Source: Megascapheus bottae | Lineage: Eukaryota > Chordata > Mammalia > Rodentia > Geomyidae | Direction of reading: 5' to 3' | Length of the DNA: 64,000 nt | Assembly (NCBI GenBank): GCA_024803745.1 | Contig: JANJXV010000013.1 | Span: forward strand, 54,654,501 to 54,718,500 | Shown here: in pieces, positions 1 to 19,100 of the stretch | How positions within the stretch are numbered: position 1 is the first letter of the stretch | Layout: each line of letters begins with the position of its first letter | The notes under the pieces: model-generated | Told to the model about the DNA's origin: nothing | Database searches by the model: none | The model's input: only the letters and a program-made list of their open reading frames with translations | Position numbers and translations under genes: made by a program

Positions 1-247
1 TCCAGACGCAGGCTAGCCCATGCCCTGATTTCCCACAGCGGGCTGCTGGCGATGCATGCCTTGCCAGCAGCCAGCCATCAAGATGGGCTTCACAGCTCCC
101 TCTCCTGCACGCAGGCTATGGGGCCTGGTGGAGACGTTGGAAAAAGAGAGGGGGCTGCAGCCATAATGAGTCCCTCTTTAGAGACCCCTGACTCAGCCCC
201 TCAGAATGAGGAACCTGGGAGTCAGAAACATCCAGCAGTGAGATCTG

Positions 248-322
248 GCTGCTCAGGGCCTCAGTTTTCCCCACTGGAGCAACAGAGATGAAATGAGACC
301 CTGATCGGCTTTTAAAACTCTA
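248..322 (-). repeat. MIR-like ancient SINE fragment
   Basis: The text resembles the 3' half of a MIR element read in reverse (TCAGTTTTCCCCACTGGAG, then GATGAAATGAGACCC). It lies in a Tmem134 intron. Family assignment is from memory of the MIR consensus. Confidence 0.4.
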
Positions 323-328
323 AAGAAC

Positions 329-1406
329 AGAAAGTGACAGGAGTGGCTGGGAACATGACCTGGTGGTAGAGTGCTCGCCAAGCATGCACAAAGCCCTGAT
401 GCCTCCATACCATATACACAGAAAAAGCCAGAAGGGGTGCTGTGGCTCAAGTGATAGAGTGCTAACTTGAGAAGCCCAGGGACAGGGCCCAGGCCCTGAG
501 TTCAAGCCTCAAGATTGGCAAGAAGAAGAAGAAGAAGGAGGAGAAGGAGGAAGAGGAGGAGAGGAGGAGAAAGAGGAGGAGGAGGAGGAGAGGAGGAAGA
601 GGAGGAGGAGGAGGAGAGGAGGAAGAGGAGGAGGAGAGGAGGAGAGGAGGAAGAGGAGGAGAGGATGAGGAAGAGGAGGAGGAGGAGGAGAGGAGGAAGA
701 GGAGGAGGAAAGGAGGAGAGGAGGAAGAGGAGGAGAGGATGAGGAAGAGGAGGAGGAGGAGGAGAGGAGGAAGAGGAGGAGGAGAGGAGGAGAGGAGGAA
801 GAGGAGGAGAGGATGAGGAAGAGGAGGAGGAAGAGGAGAGGAGGACGAGGAGGAGAGGAGGAGGAGAGGAGGAGGAGAGGAGGGGAGGAGGAAGAGGAGG
901 AGAGGAGGAAGAAGAGGAGGAGGAGGAGAGGAGGAAGAGGAGGACAGGAGGAGAGGAGGAAGTGGAGGAGAGGAGGAGGAAGTGGAGGAGAGGGGGAGGA
1001 AGAGGAGGAGGAGGAGGAGAGGAGGAGGAGGAGGAGAGGAAGAGGAGGAGGAGAGGAGGAAGAGGAGGAGGAGAGGAGGAAGAGGAAGAGGAGGAGGAGG
1101 AGGAGAGGAGGAAGAGGAGGAGAGGATGAGGAAGAGGAGGAGGAGGAGAGGAGGAAGAGGAGGAGGAAGGAGGAGAGGAGGAAGAGGAGGAGAGGATGAG
1201 GAAGAGGAGGAGGAAGAGGAGAGGAGGACGAGGAGGACGAGGAGGAGAGGAGGAGGAGAGGAGGAAGAGGAGGAGGAGAAGAGGGGAAGAGGAAGAGGAG
1301 GAGAGGAGGAGGAAGAGGAGGAGGAGGAGAGGAGGAGGAGGAAGAGGAGGAGGAAGAGGAGGAAGAGGAGGAAGAGGAGGAAGAGGAGGAAGAGGAGGAG
1401 GAAGAG

Positions 1407-1438
<32 letters not shown>

Positions 1439-1518
1439 GGAGGAAGAGGAGATGAGGAAGAGGAGGAGGAAGAGGAGGAGGAAGAGGAGGAGGAAGAAAC
1501 GGAAGAAAGTGACAGGAG
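329..1518 (+). repeat. ID-like SINE whose tail expanded into a ~980 bp purine tract, flanked by a 15 bp target-site duplication
   Basis: An ID-like SINE occupies about 344-525. It has an A-box-like start (CTGGTGGTAGAGTGCTCGCC) and a right arm ending TTCAAGCCTCAAGATTGGCA. Its tail passes directly into AGAAGAAG and then an irregular GGA/GAGGAA array that runs to about 1503 with very few pyrimidines. The 15-mer AGAAAGTGACAGGAG stands at both 329-343 and 1504-1518, as expected for a retrotransposition target-site duplication enclosing SINE and array together. The long proline/serine/leucine or arginine/glutamate reading frames here are products of the repeat. The element lies in a Tmem134 intron. 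Confidence 0.9.
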
Positions 1519-1869
1519 CCTTGGGATGTTATGGCTGGCACTCAGTATCTCTGCCCAAGGGAACAGCTGCGCTCACACTCAGGTTCTGGATTCTGTCTCT
1601 CACCTGCTGTGTGATCTCTGTACAGTGGGGAAATAAACTTACCCAAAGTCAACCTAAAATAAATAGCAGTGGAGGAGGAGGAGGAAGAGCAGTCCAAGTC
1701 AGATGTCTGGAGCATTGACTCAGTTCCATTTTCAGTCTGGCTGGTGACTGGGACTCTGGGCCTCCCTCTCAAGGCCTTGGTTCCTCATTAGTAACCCAGA
1801 GGACCCTGGGAGCCTAGTATATCAAGGGGATATGGGGCCTGTACCAGGAGGGAGGGGAGGGGCACTCAC

Positions 1870-3804
1870 CCAGCCCCAGCAGCAGGAGCAGGAAGGAAGC
1901 CAGCACTACCCTGCGGTTCTTCTGGATCAAAGGATGTTGGGTCCAGCTGGCGGCAGAGTGGCAGGAGAGTGGGGTGAGTGTGAAGGAGGTGAAGGGTGGG
2001 GAGGAGGAGGACACTTGAAGGCTGGGCTCACGACAAAGAGGGTCTCACCTGCAGCAAGCATTGTAGGAGCGCTGGGTGGTGTTGCTGATGGTGCTAAAGG
2101 ACCACTGGGAGCTGCGGATGGATATTCGTCCAGAATCCCTGCAGGATATGGAGGCCCAGTGATCAGGGGGAGGAGGAAGGGACTGGGAATTATGATAAAT
2201 GTCACTGTGTTGCCCTGAGAGGGGGCAGGGATGAATTCAGGTGCGTGTGGGGAGGGAGAGGTTTCTGCAAGACTGGGAGTGAGGGAAACTGGGGATGAGA
2301 GCTAGGAGTTCCTGCAAGATAGGTGACCTCTGGAGAGCTGGGGATCAGCACATAGGATAAAAAGCCTAGTGCAGTCCGCACTGGTGGTTCGTATCTGTAA
2401 TCCTAGCCTCAGGAGGCAGGAGGCCAAACCAGGCAGAAAAGTCTGGAGACTCCAGCTCCAATTCATCAGCAAAATGCCAGACTTGGGGTATGGCTTAAAT
2501 GGTTGCACCCCAGCAATGATCGAGAAAGTCCAGCAAGAGCACAAAGCCATGAGTTCAAGCCCTGACACCTACACACATACATACACAAACTACATAAACA
2601 AGGCCTGATGAGGTCCGTGGTCTTGGTGGACAGGGGAGTGGAGCTAGGAATCCTACAGGACATGGGAGAGCCTATACAGTGGGTGGGGGACTGGCCAGGT
2701 CCCAGTGGACAAGAGCCAAAGCATGAGGTTCAAAGTGCAGGGTGGGTCCCCACCTGGCCCTAACCTGGTGCTGATTCCCCCATCTGGTTCTGGAGGCGCC
2801 TGTGCTCCATCCTCATCATTCTCCAGATTCTGTTCCAGAACACAGAGTTCAGTCGGGTTGCTGAGCTCAGGCCCTTGTTCGTGGCCCTCTTGTGAGAGGA
2901 AACAAGCAGCCACACAGCAGTTTGCCTGGCGCCTGGCAGCTGCTAACCTGGCCCTTCACCTCCCAGCAGAACAAGTATGATGATTCACAGAAACCGAAAC
3001 CCAGGTGGGAAGTGGGTGGATGCAGGGGGCGTGGGGCCAGGAGCTAGCCCAGGTTCCAGGAGCAAGCTTGAGTCTGAATGGAGCCAAGCAGAGAGGCGGG
3101 AGGTCTGGGGTAGGAGGGCAAGACAGCACAGGGTTCCCAAGTTTGGGGCACATGATCTCCTCCAGGTTGGGAAAAGAATCCCAGCCAAGAGACTAGGACT
3201 GGTGGAGGAGAAAGGGGGTTTTGCCGTTTAGTCGTGGGGGTCAAGGGGTGGGCAGACTCCGAGTGTGAGTGGGGCCTCTCAGCTCTGGGATGGCGTGGGG
3301 ATTTCTAGGACAGACAGGGGTGGCAGGTTACCCTAGATTATCTGGCCGGGGCCAAAGGGGATGTGCCACGGATGAGCAAGGCCTGCTTCAGATTCCGTGG
3401 GGATCCCCAAACTCAGGGGGAGGCGGGCGTCAAGCCCTGGAGGGGTTAGGACTCCACTGTGGCTGAGGGGCGAGCGGGTCCGGCTCCCGGGTCTTGGGGC
3501 CGGCCGGGGACACGTCCAGGGGGGGGGGCCCGCTCTGCCGGGGCCTCGGACCGACTCCGAGCGGGCGCTCCGGGACCCGGCCCGCAGTCCCGCCCCGCCG
3601 GGCCGGGGAGGGGGAAGGCGGGCCGTTCACCTGGTAGCGCAGTCCCGACGGCTTGTCTTCGTCTGCCACTTCAAAACGGGGCCGGCGCTCGAAGTGCAGC
3701 GGCCCAAAGCGGGACACCCCGCTGGACTCCGGCCCTGGCCCCGAGTCCTCCAGGCTCAGCTCGAAGGCGTCATCGATGCTGAACTGGGGCCGGGCGGTGG
3801 TCAT
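1870..3804 (-). CDS. Tmem134: Transmembrane protein 134, coding exons 1-4 (3' end outside the window)
   Basis: A small membrane protein of poorly defined function. Coding exons on the minus strand are 3631-3804, 2765-2829, 2049-2138 and 1870-1946. Exon 1 starts with ATG at 3804 and reads MTTARPQFSIDDAFELSLED; exon 2 carries NLENDEDGAQ; exon 3 carries RSSQWSFSTIS; exon 4 carries SWTQHPLIQKNRRVV followed by the hydrophobic ASFLLLLLGL that opens the first membrane segment. All junctions have AG/GT signals and compatible phases. About 135 residues are visible; the human protein has 195. The missing part (rest of segment 1, segment 2 and the C-terminus) must lie left of position 1, because I find no matching exon in 1-1869. 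The start was chosen because it matches the family N-terminus and sits in a CpG island. Confidence 0.93.
2366..2598 (+). repeat. B1-like/ID-like composite SINE (old copy)
   Basis: Begins near GCACTGGTGGTTCGTATCTGTAATCC, shows the AGGCAGGAGGCC core and ends in TGAGTTCAAGCCCTGACACC plus an ACAC/ATAC tail. Lies in Tmem134 intron 2. Confidence 0.7.
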
Positions 3805-4300
3805 GGCCCCCGCCCGCTCAGAAGCTCCGCGCCGCCGCCATCCGCGCCGGCCGCCGCGCGATGACGACGCCCCGCCCACCACGGGGCCACGCCCACCCCG
3901 CCGGACACGCCCCTCCGACCACGCCCCGTCGCCTAGGGAGCTCCGAAGGCCAGCGCCCAGGCCCGGGCCACGCCCTACGCAAACCAGATGGCCACGCCTC
4001 CTTCGGTCTACGGCAGGCCAAAGCTGCTGAGCGCCGAGCTGGGCCGCGGGGGTCGGGCCATGACCTGTCGGAGCCGGGCTGCCTCGGAGACCGGCCCGGG
4101 GCCGGCGTGGGGTCGGCTCGGGCCTGCGCGTGGGCTCGGGCGGGCTCCCTGCGCCGACCCCCGGGGCCTCCCCGGCGTTCTGCCGCCGCGGGCGCTGACG
4201 TTCTGGGTTTCCCTGGGCAGCAGCCCAAACGTTCTTTGGAGACGAGTCTCCGGCCGCTCGGAGGCCGAGGCCTGAGGATGGCGGTTCGAAGCCAGCCTTC
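3805..4300 (-). promoter_or_regulatory. Tmem134 CpG-island promoter region
   Basis: Very GC- and CpG-rich sequence immediately upstream of the Tmem134 start codon, with no clear TATA box. It contains about six CACGCCC-type boxes (near 3870, 3890, 3908, 3921, 3970, 3992), which fit KLF/Sp-family binding. The transcription start was not located. The open frames of more than 100 codons here on both strands are expected from GC-rich DNA. Confidence 0.6.
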
Positions 4301-4792
4301 AGCCGGGCAGGAGGGCCCGAGTCCCCAGCGAACCACTCAGCAAAGGCTGGAAGCAGCGCTCCGCCCTGAGCTGAAGCGGTCAAGCCCCAAGACCAACAAG
4401 ATGGTACCAGTGTGGCCTAGGTAGTGGTGGGGCGTCTGCTAGCAAGGGCCAAGCCCCAAAAGAAGAACAGAAGGAGCCCTTCTGACCTAGGCCTTGAAAA
4501 GAAGTAACTTGGACCAAAACCATGACTTTACAAAACGAAGTCATTCAAAGATGCCCTGTTCCTTACAAAACAGAGTAAACATCTAGTTACCCCCCCCCCC
4601 CAGTGCTGAGATCACGGGCGTGTGTTCCTCCCTCCCCTCTCTCTCTCACCACTTGAGCCATGCCCCCATCCCTATATGATAGTCTTAAAACCTTTCTTAC
4701 GGTCTGAAACCCTAAAGCCTTGTTTTCAGTTCCACTGCCAAACCAACCAACAAACAAGAAATCTGTTTTTTGTTTTTTGTTTTTTTAATTTT

Positions 4793-4996
4793 AAGGCCGG
4801 GAGTTTGGCCTAGTGGTTGACTGTTTGTTTAGCATGCACAAAGACCAGGTTTGATTCCTCGGTACTAAATACATAGAGAAAAGCCAGATGTGTTGCTGTG
4901 GCTCAAGTGGTAGAGCTCTAGCCTTGGGAAAACTCAAGGACAGTGCTCAGTTCCTGAGCCCAAGCCCAGGACTGGCAAAAAATAAAAAATTAAAAT
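4793..4996 (+). repeat. ID-like dimeric SINE
   Basis: GCCGGGAGTTTGGCCTAGTGG start, GTTTGATTCCTCGGTAC B-box-like region, right arm GTGGCTCAAGTGGTAGAGC, A-rich tail. Confidence 0.85.
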
Positions 4997-5002
4997 TAAA
5001 AA

Positions 5003-5232
5003 ATGCTGGGTGCAGTGGCTCATGCCACTCAGGAGGCTGAGATCTGAGGATCAAGGTTCAAAGCCAGTCAGGGTATTAAAATCCACGAGACTCTTATCTC
5101 CAATGAATCACTAGAAAACCGGAAGTCATGCTGTGGCTCCAGGGGTAGGGCAGTAGCCTTGAGCTGAAGAGCTCAGGGACAGTGTCTCAGCCCAGAGCTC
5201 AAGTCCCATGACCCCGCCCCCCAAAAAAGGAA
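5003..5232 (+). repeat. B1-like/ID-like composite SINE
   Basis: GCTGGGTGCAGTGGCTCATGCC start, AGGCTGAGATCTGAGGATCA core, ID-like right arm and A-rich tail. It directly follows the preceding ID-like SINE. Confidence 0.8.
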
Positions 5233-5384
5233 CAAGAACATTTGATAAGGGTCTGCAAAGCCTGGAATGCTCTGGTCCCTGTTTTACCATGTTCCCCTCT
5301 AACCCCTTTCAACTACTTAACCTCATTGAATTTCTTAGTTTTCCTGTACAGGCAAAACTGGATTCCACCTTAGGGCCTGGGTAC

Positions 5385-5772
5385 ATCCTTGAGCATTTTT
5401 CCCCCCTCAAGGCTAGCAGTCTACCACTTGAGAGCAACAGCACCACTTTCAGCTTTTTCTCTGTATGTAGTAGTGAGGAATTGAACTTCATGCGTGCTAG
5501 GCAAGCACCCTACCACTAAGGCACCTTACCAGCCAATGTGCTACTTTTTTTGGGGGGAGGGAGTCATGGGGCTTGAACTCTGGGCGATGTACCTGAGCTC
5601 TTCAGCTCAAGGCTACACCCCTACCCCTACAGACAGCCCCATTTCCCCTTTTCTAGAGATTAATTGGAGGTAAGAGTCTCATAGTCTTTAGTGCCCAGGC
5701 ACTACAGATCCTCTGCTCTCAGCCTGCTGAGTAGCCAGGATTACTGGCGTGAGCCATTGCGTCTGGGTAATG
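5385..5772 (-). repeat. Two adjacent SINEs, ID-like (5385-5540) then B1-like/ID-like (5546-5772)
   Basis: The first is the reverse of the ID-like dimer (GGCAAGCACCCTACCACTAAGG). The second starts with a T/G-rich tail and runs through GCTCTTCAGCTCAAGGCTAC to TGAGCCATTGCGTCTGGG. Confidence 0.75.
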
Positions 5773-5990
5773 GGTTATTTTATATGTCAGGAAATGAGTA
5801 CGTTTTTTCCTGGACAGCATCACGCCCTTCCTCATTCTCTCCTAGTTTCTCCTTCCTGTGCCTGGCCACAAGTTGTATAGTTCATTTTCAACATAGTGTC
5901 CAATGACTACCCCTGCAGCATGTGCCCACCCTCTGTATCCCCCACATTTGCAATTTATGAACATGGTATGGCAAAGCAATGTTTTGTTTT

Positions 5991-5992
<2 letters not shown>

Positions 5993-6022
<30 letters not shown>
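5993..6022. repeat. Poly(T) run
   Basis: About 30 consecutive T, probably the reverse-strand A-tail of a degraded retroelement. Confidence 0.85.
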
Positions 6023-6025
<3 letters not shown>

Positions 6026-6199
6026 GGCACCTGTCTTGTTTCTTCTAGCGGCAAGCAATGGGCTTCCACCACCTCACCCCTACATGCCACTGTAGGGGTC
6101 CTTGAGAATTCACAAAGCAGGGATCTGCACCCCCAAGGGGCAGCCAGTGGACATCGGCCCCGGGACTTCCCACTTTGTTAGAACTGGTGCTAGCTCACT

Positions 6200-6785
6200 T
6201 CTTTTTCTGCTCAAGGCTAACACGATGCCTCCACTTCTGGTCTCAGCTGGAGATAGGAGTCTTAGAGATCTTCCTGTCCAGGTTGGCTTCAAACAGTAAT
6301 CCTCAGCAGTCAGCCACTTGAGTCGCTAGGGTCAGGCCTGAGGCACGGGCTCCTGGCTCATTTTGAAGCTATCAATTGCATTTATTTTCTAGTCTAGAAT
6401 TCTAGAATGGGTAACACTTGAGTGCATACAATAGTGCTCCAGAGTTTGTACATGTGTTCTAAATCTTTTTGTTTTGTTTTGTTTCTGTTGTTTGCCTATT
6501 TCTCAAGCTAAAGTCATATGCTTTTTTTTTTTTTTTGAGGCAGTGCCTTAGTATAGCACACACTGACCTCAAAATCACGATCTAGCCAGGTTTACCTTAA
6601 ACTTGTAATTTTTATACCCCAACCTCCAGATTGCTGGGATTAGAGCTATGGATTTCCTAAATAGGTTCAGAATGTGTTATCTGATTTATTTTACCCTCCG
6701 CACTGGTGTTTGGACGCAGGGCCGTGAACTTGCTAGGCCGGTGCTCTACCAGTCAAGCCATACCTCCAATGCTGGCTTTTTGCTG
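6200..6785 (-). repeat. Cluster of old reverse-oriented SINE fragments
   Basis: 6200-6355 is a diverged B1-like/ID-like copy. 6520-6655 begins with poly(T), continues GAGGCAGTGCCTTAGTATAGC and ends GCTGGGATTAGAGC, a B1/Alu-like monomer. 6695-6785 is an ID-like fragment (GTGCTCTACCAGTCAAGCC). Confidence 0.6.
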
Positions 6786-6869
6786 GTTAACTGACAAGAA
6801 GAGCCTCAAGTTTGTGTGCTTGGAGCCTTGATCCCCAGTATCAGCTTCATGAGCAGTGAGGATCCTAGG

Positions 6870-7065
6870 CCGGAGCGCTGCTGCCGGTCAGCGGTGGGGT
6901 TGAACTCCGGGCCCTTGGCGCTCAAGGCTAGCGCTCCGCCCCTTGAGCCGCAGCACCACTGGGAAGGGCTCGGGGAACTCTCCCGCCGGGGCTGGCTGCC
7001 GACAGCGATCCTGCGATCTCGGCCTCCCGAGCGGCCAGGGTGGCAGGCGAGGCCCGGACCCAAGG
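6870..7065 (-). repeat. GC-shifted SINE copy inside the Aip CpG island
   Basis: Recognisable reverse B1-like/ID-like SINE (GGTTGAACTCCGGGCCCTTGG, CTCAAGGCTAGCGCTCCGCC, CTCGGCCTCCCGAGCGGCC). It is much richer in CpG than other copies in the window. Confidence 0.65.
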
Positions 7066-7109
7066 AGAGCCGGACCCAAGTCCCGATCCCGTCCAAGACC
7101 CGACGGCGG

Positions 7110-7490
7110 CCGGCCGGCCCGCTCCCCTTCCCGGGGCCGCCCCGCTCCCCGAGCCGCCCCCCTCCCCGGGGCCGCCCCACTGCCCCGGGCCGCCCCCCTC
7201 CCCGGGGCCGCCCCCCTGCCCCGGGCCGCCCCGCTGCCCGAGCCGCCCCCCTCTCCGGGGCAGCCCCCCTGCCCCGGGCCGCCCCGCTGCCCGAGCCGCC
7301 CCCCTCTCCGGGGCAGCCCCCCTGCCCCGGGGCCGCCCCCTCCCCGGGCCGCCCCCCTCCGCGAGGCCGCCCCCCTCCCCGAGCCCCGCTGCCCGGGCCG
7401 CCCCCCTCCCCGGGCCGCCCCCCTCCCCGGGCCGCCCCCCTCCGCGAGGCCGCCCCCCTCCCCGAGCCGCGCCCCCTTCCCCGCTCTCAC
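7110..7490. repeat. C-rich imperfect tandem repeat upstream of Aip
   Basis: Irregular units such as GCCGCCCCCCTCCCCGGG repeat across about 380 bp, nearly devoid of A and T. A 53 bp higher-order unit (CTGCCCGAGCCGCCCCC at 7234 and again at 7287) is duplicated. Open frames of about 200-350 codons over this region on both strands come from the repeat and show no family resemblance. Confidence 0.85.
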
Positions 7491-7499
7491 CCCCCCGCA

Positions 7500-15343
<7,844 letters not shown>

Positions 15344-15410
15344 TGGGGCCCCCCACGCCACCCCGCCAAGCTCACTGCTGCCTCCGCAGCCCATTTGCCG
15401 CTTCTGTGTA

Positions 15411-15416
15411 TATAAA
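15411..15416 (+). terminator. Probable Aip polyadenylation signal (TATAAA variant)
   Basis: TATAAA lies 68 bp after the Aip stop codon and is followed by a T/G-rich stretch (CTTATTTATCTGCATCTGTC). No AATAAA is present nearby. TATAAA is a known minor polyadenylation variant. Confidence 0.55.
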
Positions 15417-15897
15417 GGCCTTATTTATCTGCATCTGTCTCTGGTGAGCCCGTCTCTGGGGCAGGGGGACAGTCACCAGCAGGGCATCCTGGTCATCTGG
15501 TGGCCCTTTGGAGGCAGCTCCGAGACCTCTTAGTGAGCCAGGAGGCTCGTCCAGTTTAAGGGGTGACAGTACAGGCCTGGCCAGGTAGCTTGCTTGGTGT
15601 TTCAGTGAGGTGGTCTTCTGGTACCGGCCTTCCCGCCTCTGATCCCATGATCCCCCTTGCTTGGCTTCTGGAGGCAGAAGCTGTCCTGGAGGAGGTAAGA
15701 GAAGCCTTGGGTGGGGCATCCTGTAAACTCTTAACTCTGCTGATTTGTCCAGGCGTGGCAGGGCACTCTGGGAAGCTGTGGAGGCCGCAGGACCTGGGTT
15801 TGTCCTGGCTCCTTTCTGCAGAGTCCCAGCTAGAGGCTGGGCTAGGTGCGAGGTGCTGCCAGGAGGCTGGGAGACCAGATGAACGTGGGGGATTATT

Positions 15898-15903
15898 TTT
15901 ATG
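15898..15903 (-). terminator. Probable Pitpnm1 polyadenylation signal (CATAAA variant)
   Basis: On the minus strand the text reads CTCATAAAAATAATCC about 220 bp after the Pitpnm1 stop. It includes CATAAA, and AATAAT just beyond. No AATAAA was found between the stop and the Aip 3' end. Confidence 0.4.
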
Positions 15904-16118
15904 AGTTCACATACACTGACAAAGCCACTGGGCCTAGCTCACTCCCCCCACCCCCCGGGGCAGGGTTCCCCCAAGAAAGGGAAATAATACTGAGGGGCAG
16001 ACAGATGTAGGGTATGTAGCCAGGGGTCCATGGCTGGGGCCCAAAATCTAGGCCCTCGGTCTCCCACACGCAGGCATCCGAGTGTCAATAAGTAACTCAG
16101 GTCCAGCCACACTGGGGG

Positions 16119-19100
16119 TCACTCTTCGCAGTCCAATTTGAGGCTGATGCTTCGGGCCTTTCCCCGGGCCAGGGTAGTAGGCGGGGTGCCTGGGCCCTCT
16201 CGGTCTGCCTGGCTGGGTCCCCTGGAGCGGAGCAGCTGGCTCTGCTTGCGGAGAAAGTCCACTGGAGCAGCTACACCGTAGCTGCTCTTGGCCAGGGCAG
16301 TCCTTGGGGGTCCCGAGGGGGCATGAGCATGGGAGCCTGCCTCCAGCTGGCCCAGGTGGGCCACGTAGCCATCGGACAGGAACTGTAGGCAGAGACAGGC
16401 AAGGATGAGGTGATGCCAAGCTGAGTTCACACCCCACTCTCACAGGTCCCTGAAGCAGGGCCGGGCAGAACAGTACTGCAGGTGACATGTCTGGCTCAGC
16501 CTGACCCCAAGTCTTCTCTCAGGAGATAAACTGTTGAGCCAGAGCGCCCAGCTTCCTCCCTCCCCTACTCGATCTTACTCACAAAGGCAGCATCTTGAGT
16601 AAATAACAGCAACTAATATTTAGAACCACTTGCTTTGTGCCCAGCCGTGAGCAGTAAACTATCTTTACGTTGAACTGATGAGGCCAGGACCAGCATCATT
16701 TCCAGCTTACACACAGGAAAACAGGCTCAGAAACAGCCAAGGCCATGGCAAAGGAGCCAGCCTTTGAGGTCTGGAGCATTCACCTGCCTCGTCTGCCTTG
16801 TAGCGAGGTAGGCAACAGGCTTCTCTGAGGTAGGTAGGTGCTCAGGCTTCCTCACAGCCACCCCTCCGTGAGTCTGAACAGCACGGGTGGTGGTCAGGTC
16901 CTGCTTCCTGTAGTCCCTTCACTCACCTGGCACTGCGCCTGCAGCTTCCGCACAGCACGGCCCACAATGTAGGTCTGGCCGGGGGACAGGCCCAGTGCTG
17001 CATACACAGCAACATCTTTGGGGGATCCATACCCCGCCACGATGTTCAGTTCTACCTGTGGCAGGAGAGGCCAGTGAGCTGCCTGGGGGTGGAGCCTTAG
17101 GGTTGGGGGTGGGGCTTGTGAACATCTTCCAATCAGGTCTTGGGGGGGCGGGCTCTGTGGGGCAGAGGTGAAACCAGCTGATTCAATCTCCTTAGTTGGC
17201 CTCAAGGACTAGGATCCCAAAGAACCAGGATGGCCAGGACCAGGGGACCTCCAGTTACTAGGCCAGGGGCCAAATAGGAGTCGAATCAGATGGGTCTCTG
17301 CTGTCCTTAGGGAGGGGCCTTCCCCAGCCACCACACCTCCTGCACCAGACTCTGCAGAAACATGGCCTTCTGGCGTAGCGGGTCATGCGTGAGGCCATCG
17401 CAGAAGGAGACGACGCCATGGGGGAAGTTGTGCTGTGACAGCCAGGCCACCACACGGTGCTTCTGCATGTCAGGCCGGCCCGTCACATACACGATCAGGT
17501 AGCCCGAGTCCTGCCAGTGCCTGTGGGGGAGGGACTGGTCAGCTGCCTGGGTCGGGGTGGGGGCCAGTGGCTGTGGGGAGCGGGTTGGCAGCACCTACCT
17601 GACCACGTCCACGGCTCCAGCCCGCACCTTGGGGTCACTGCCCATGATGGAGACGCTGGCGGTGAAAGAGCCATCGATACTGAAGACCACAGCTTCCGTG
17701 CCTCGGGCCACCACTGTCAGGCAGCACTCGGCGTAGGTGTGGTCACCCCTGCAATGGAGGGGGCCTTGAGTGGGACGGGACCAGCCCAGCCCTGTGGGGG
17801 CCTAGCCACCCGCTGCTCACCTGACCACCATGCGCACGGGATAGACGCCGATGCCCAGCGCCCGCTCGCCAGGCACCGGGAAGGTGAGACGGCCTGAGCT
17901 GTTGGTGACTTCCATGCCAAAATGGATCCACTTGCCTGACAGCGGCTGTGTCATGATGTAGATGTCCACCTGGTGGAGAAACAGGCATGGAAAGGGCCAT
18001 GGAGCAGAACTCCGGGCACCCCAACTTCCAGCAGAGCACAGCAGAGGCTGAGCTGGCGTCGCGAGTGGGGGAGGCACAAGCCTTGCTGATAAAGAGGGAT
18101 GGGGTGGGCCTCAGTCCTGACCTTCTCTCCGGTGAGAGTGACCACATCCAAGGGTCCATACATGAAACGTCCACTCAGCACCTGGGGACGGCCCTCGCAC
18201 ACCACAGTGTCGCTTGCCCGATGGTTGGATGTGACATTCTAGCAGGAAAAGACGTGTCAGTTGTGGGGGAGGGCGGATGAGAATGGGAGGGCCTGGAGCA
18301 GATGGGGCCTCTGTGGGAGACACAGGGACCCTGGACGGCATGCACCCCTGGGGAGGGCCGTTTCAAGGGACAGCGCTGTGACCAGAGGGCTGCAGAGATG
18401 AGATCCAGTGGGAGGAGCCTGAGTGCAGATTCCCCCCCCTTCACAATGGAATAGGAGGCAGATGCCGGGTGGGGCTAAAGCAATGAGGGGGTGTGGCCAG
18501 GCCCGTGGGGTGGGGCTTGTAGGGGTGGGGCACTTACCCGGATCTTGACTTGGGTGCGCTTGCGTTGCCACTTCTCCCTGGGGAAGGCAGGGCTGTAGAT
18601 GGACGGCTCCTCACACTCGGCCAGCTGTGGCCGCTCCTTCTCAATCACCTGAGGACATAGCAGGCCCAGTGAGCAGGGCAGCACGGGCGACCCCTGCCAG
18701 CCCGGCTCTCCTGCTCCACTCACCTGGCGTAGAATGAAGGCCACCACGTCGGCCGACTCCCAGTAGCTGGCGTGGAAGAGGTGGGGCAGTGTGACGGTGG
18801 GGAAGGCCGTGAGCGCCTCGGGGCAGTACAGCGAGTAGTCGATCCGCTTGGTCCCCCACCAGCGCTCCAGGACTGCACGGCCACGGTGGGCAGTGAGTCA
18901 GGGTGGTCAGCTACCAGTGCCCAGACCCCAGCTGTTCTTCCCTCCCTCACTTGCAATGTGCAGACGAAATGCTAGAGATGGGGTCCAGGGTATTGTGCCA
19001 GGGGACAGGGCATTTATTTTCTGGACTAAGGATACCCCCCCATACCCCACCAGGCTGAATTGCCCAGTGGCTTGCTCACTTACTTCTGACCACCTCACTG

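Noticed and set aside
462..1541. Minus-strand open frame of 359 codons rich in Ser, Pro and Leu
   Set aside because: It is the translation of the GGA/GAGGAA tract; all frames are open over the repeat and no splice or family support exists.
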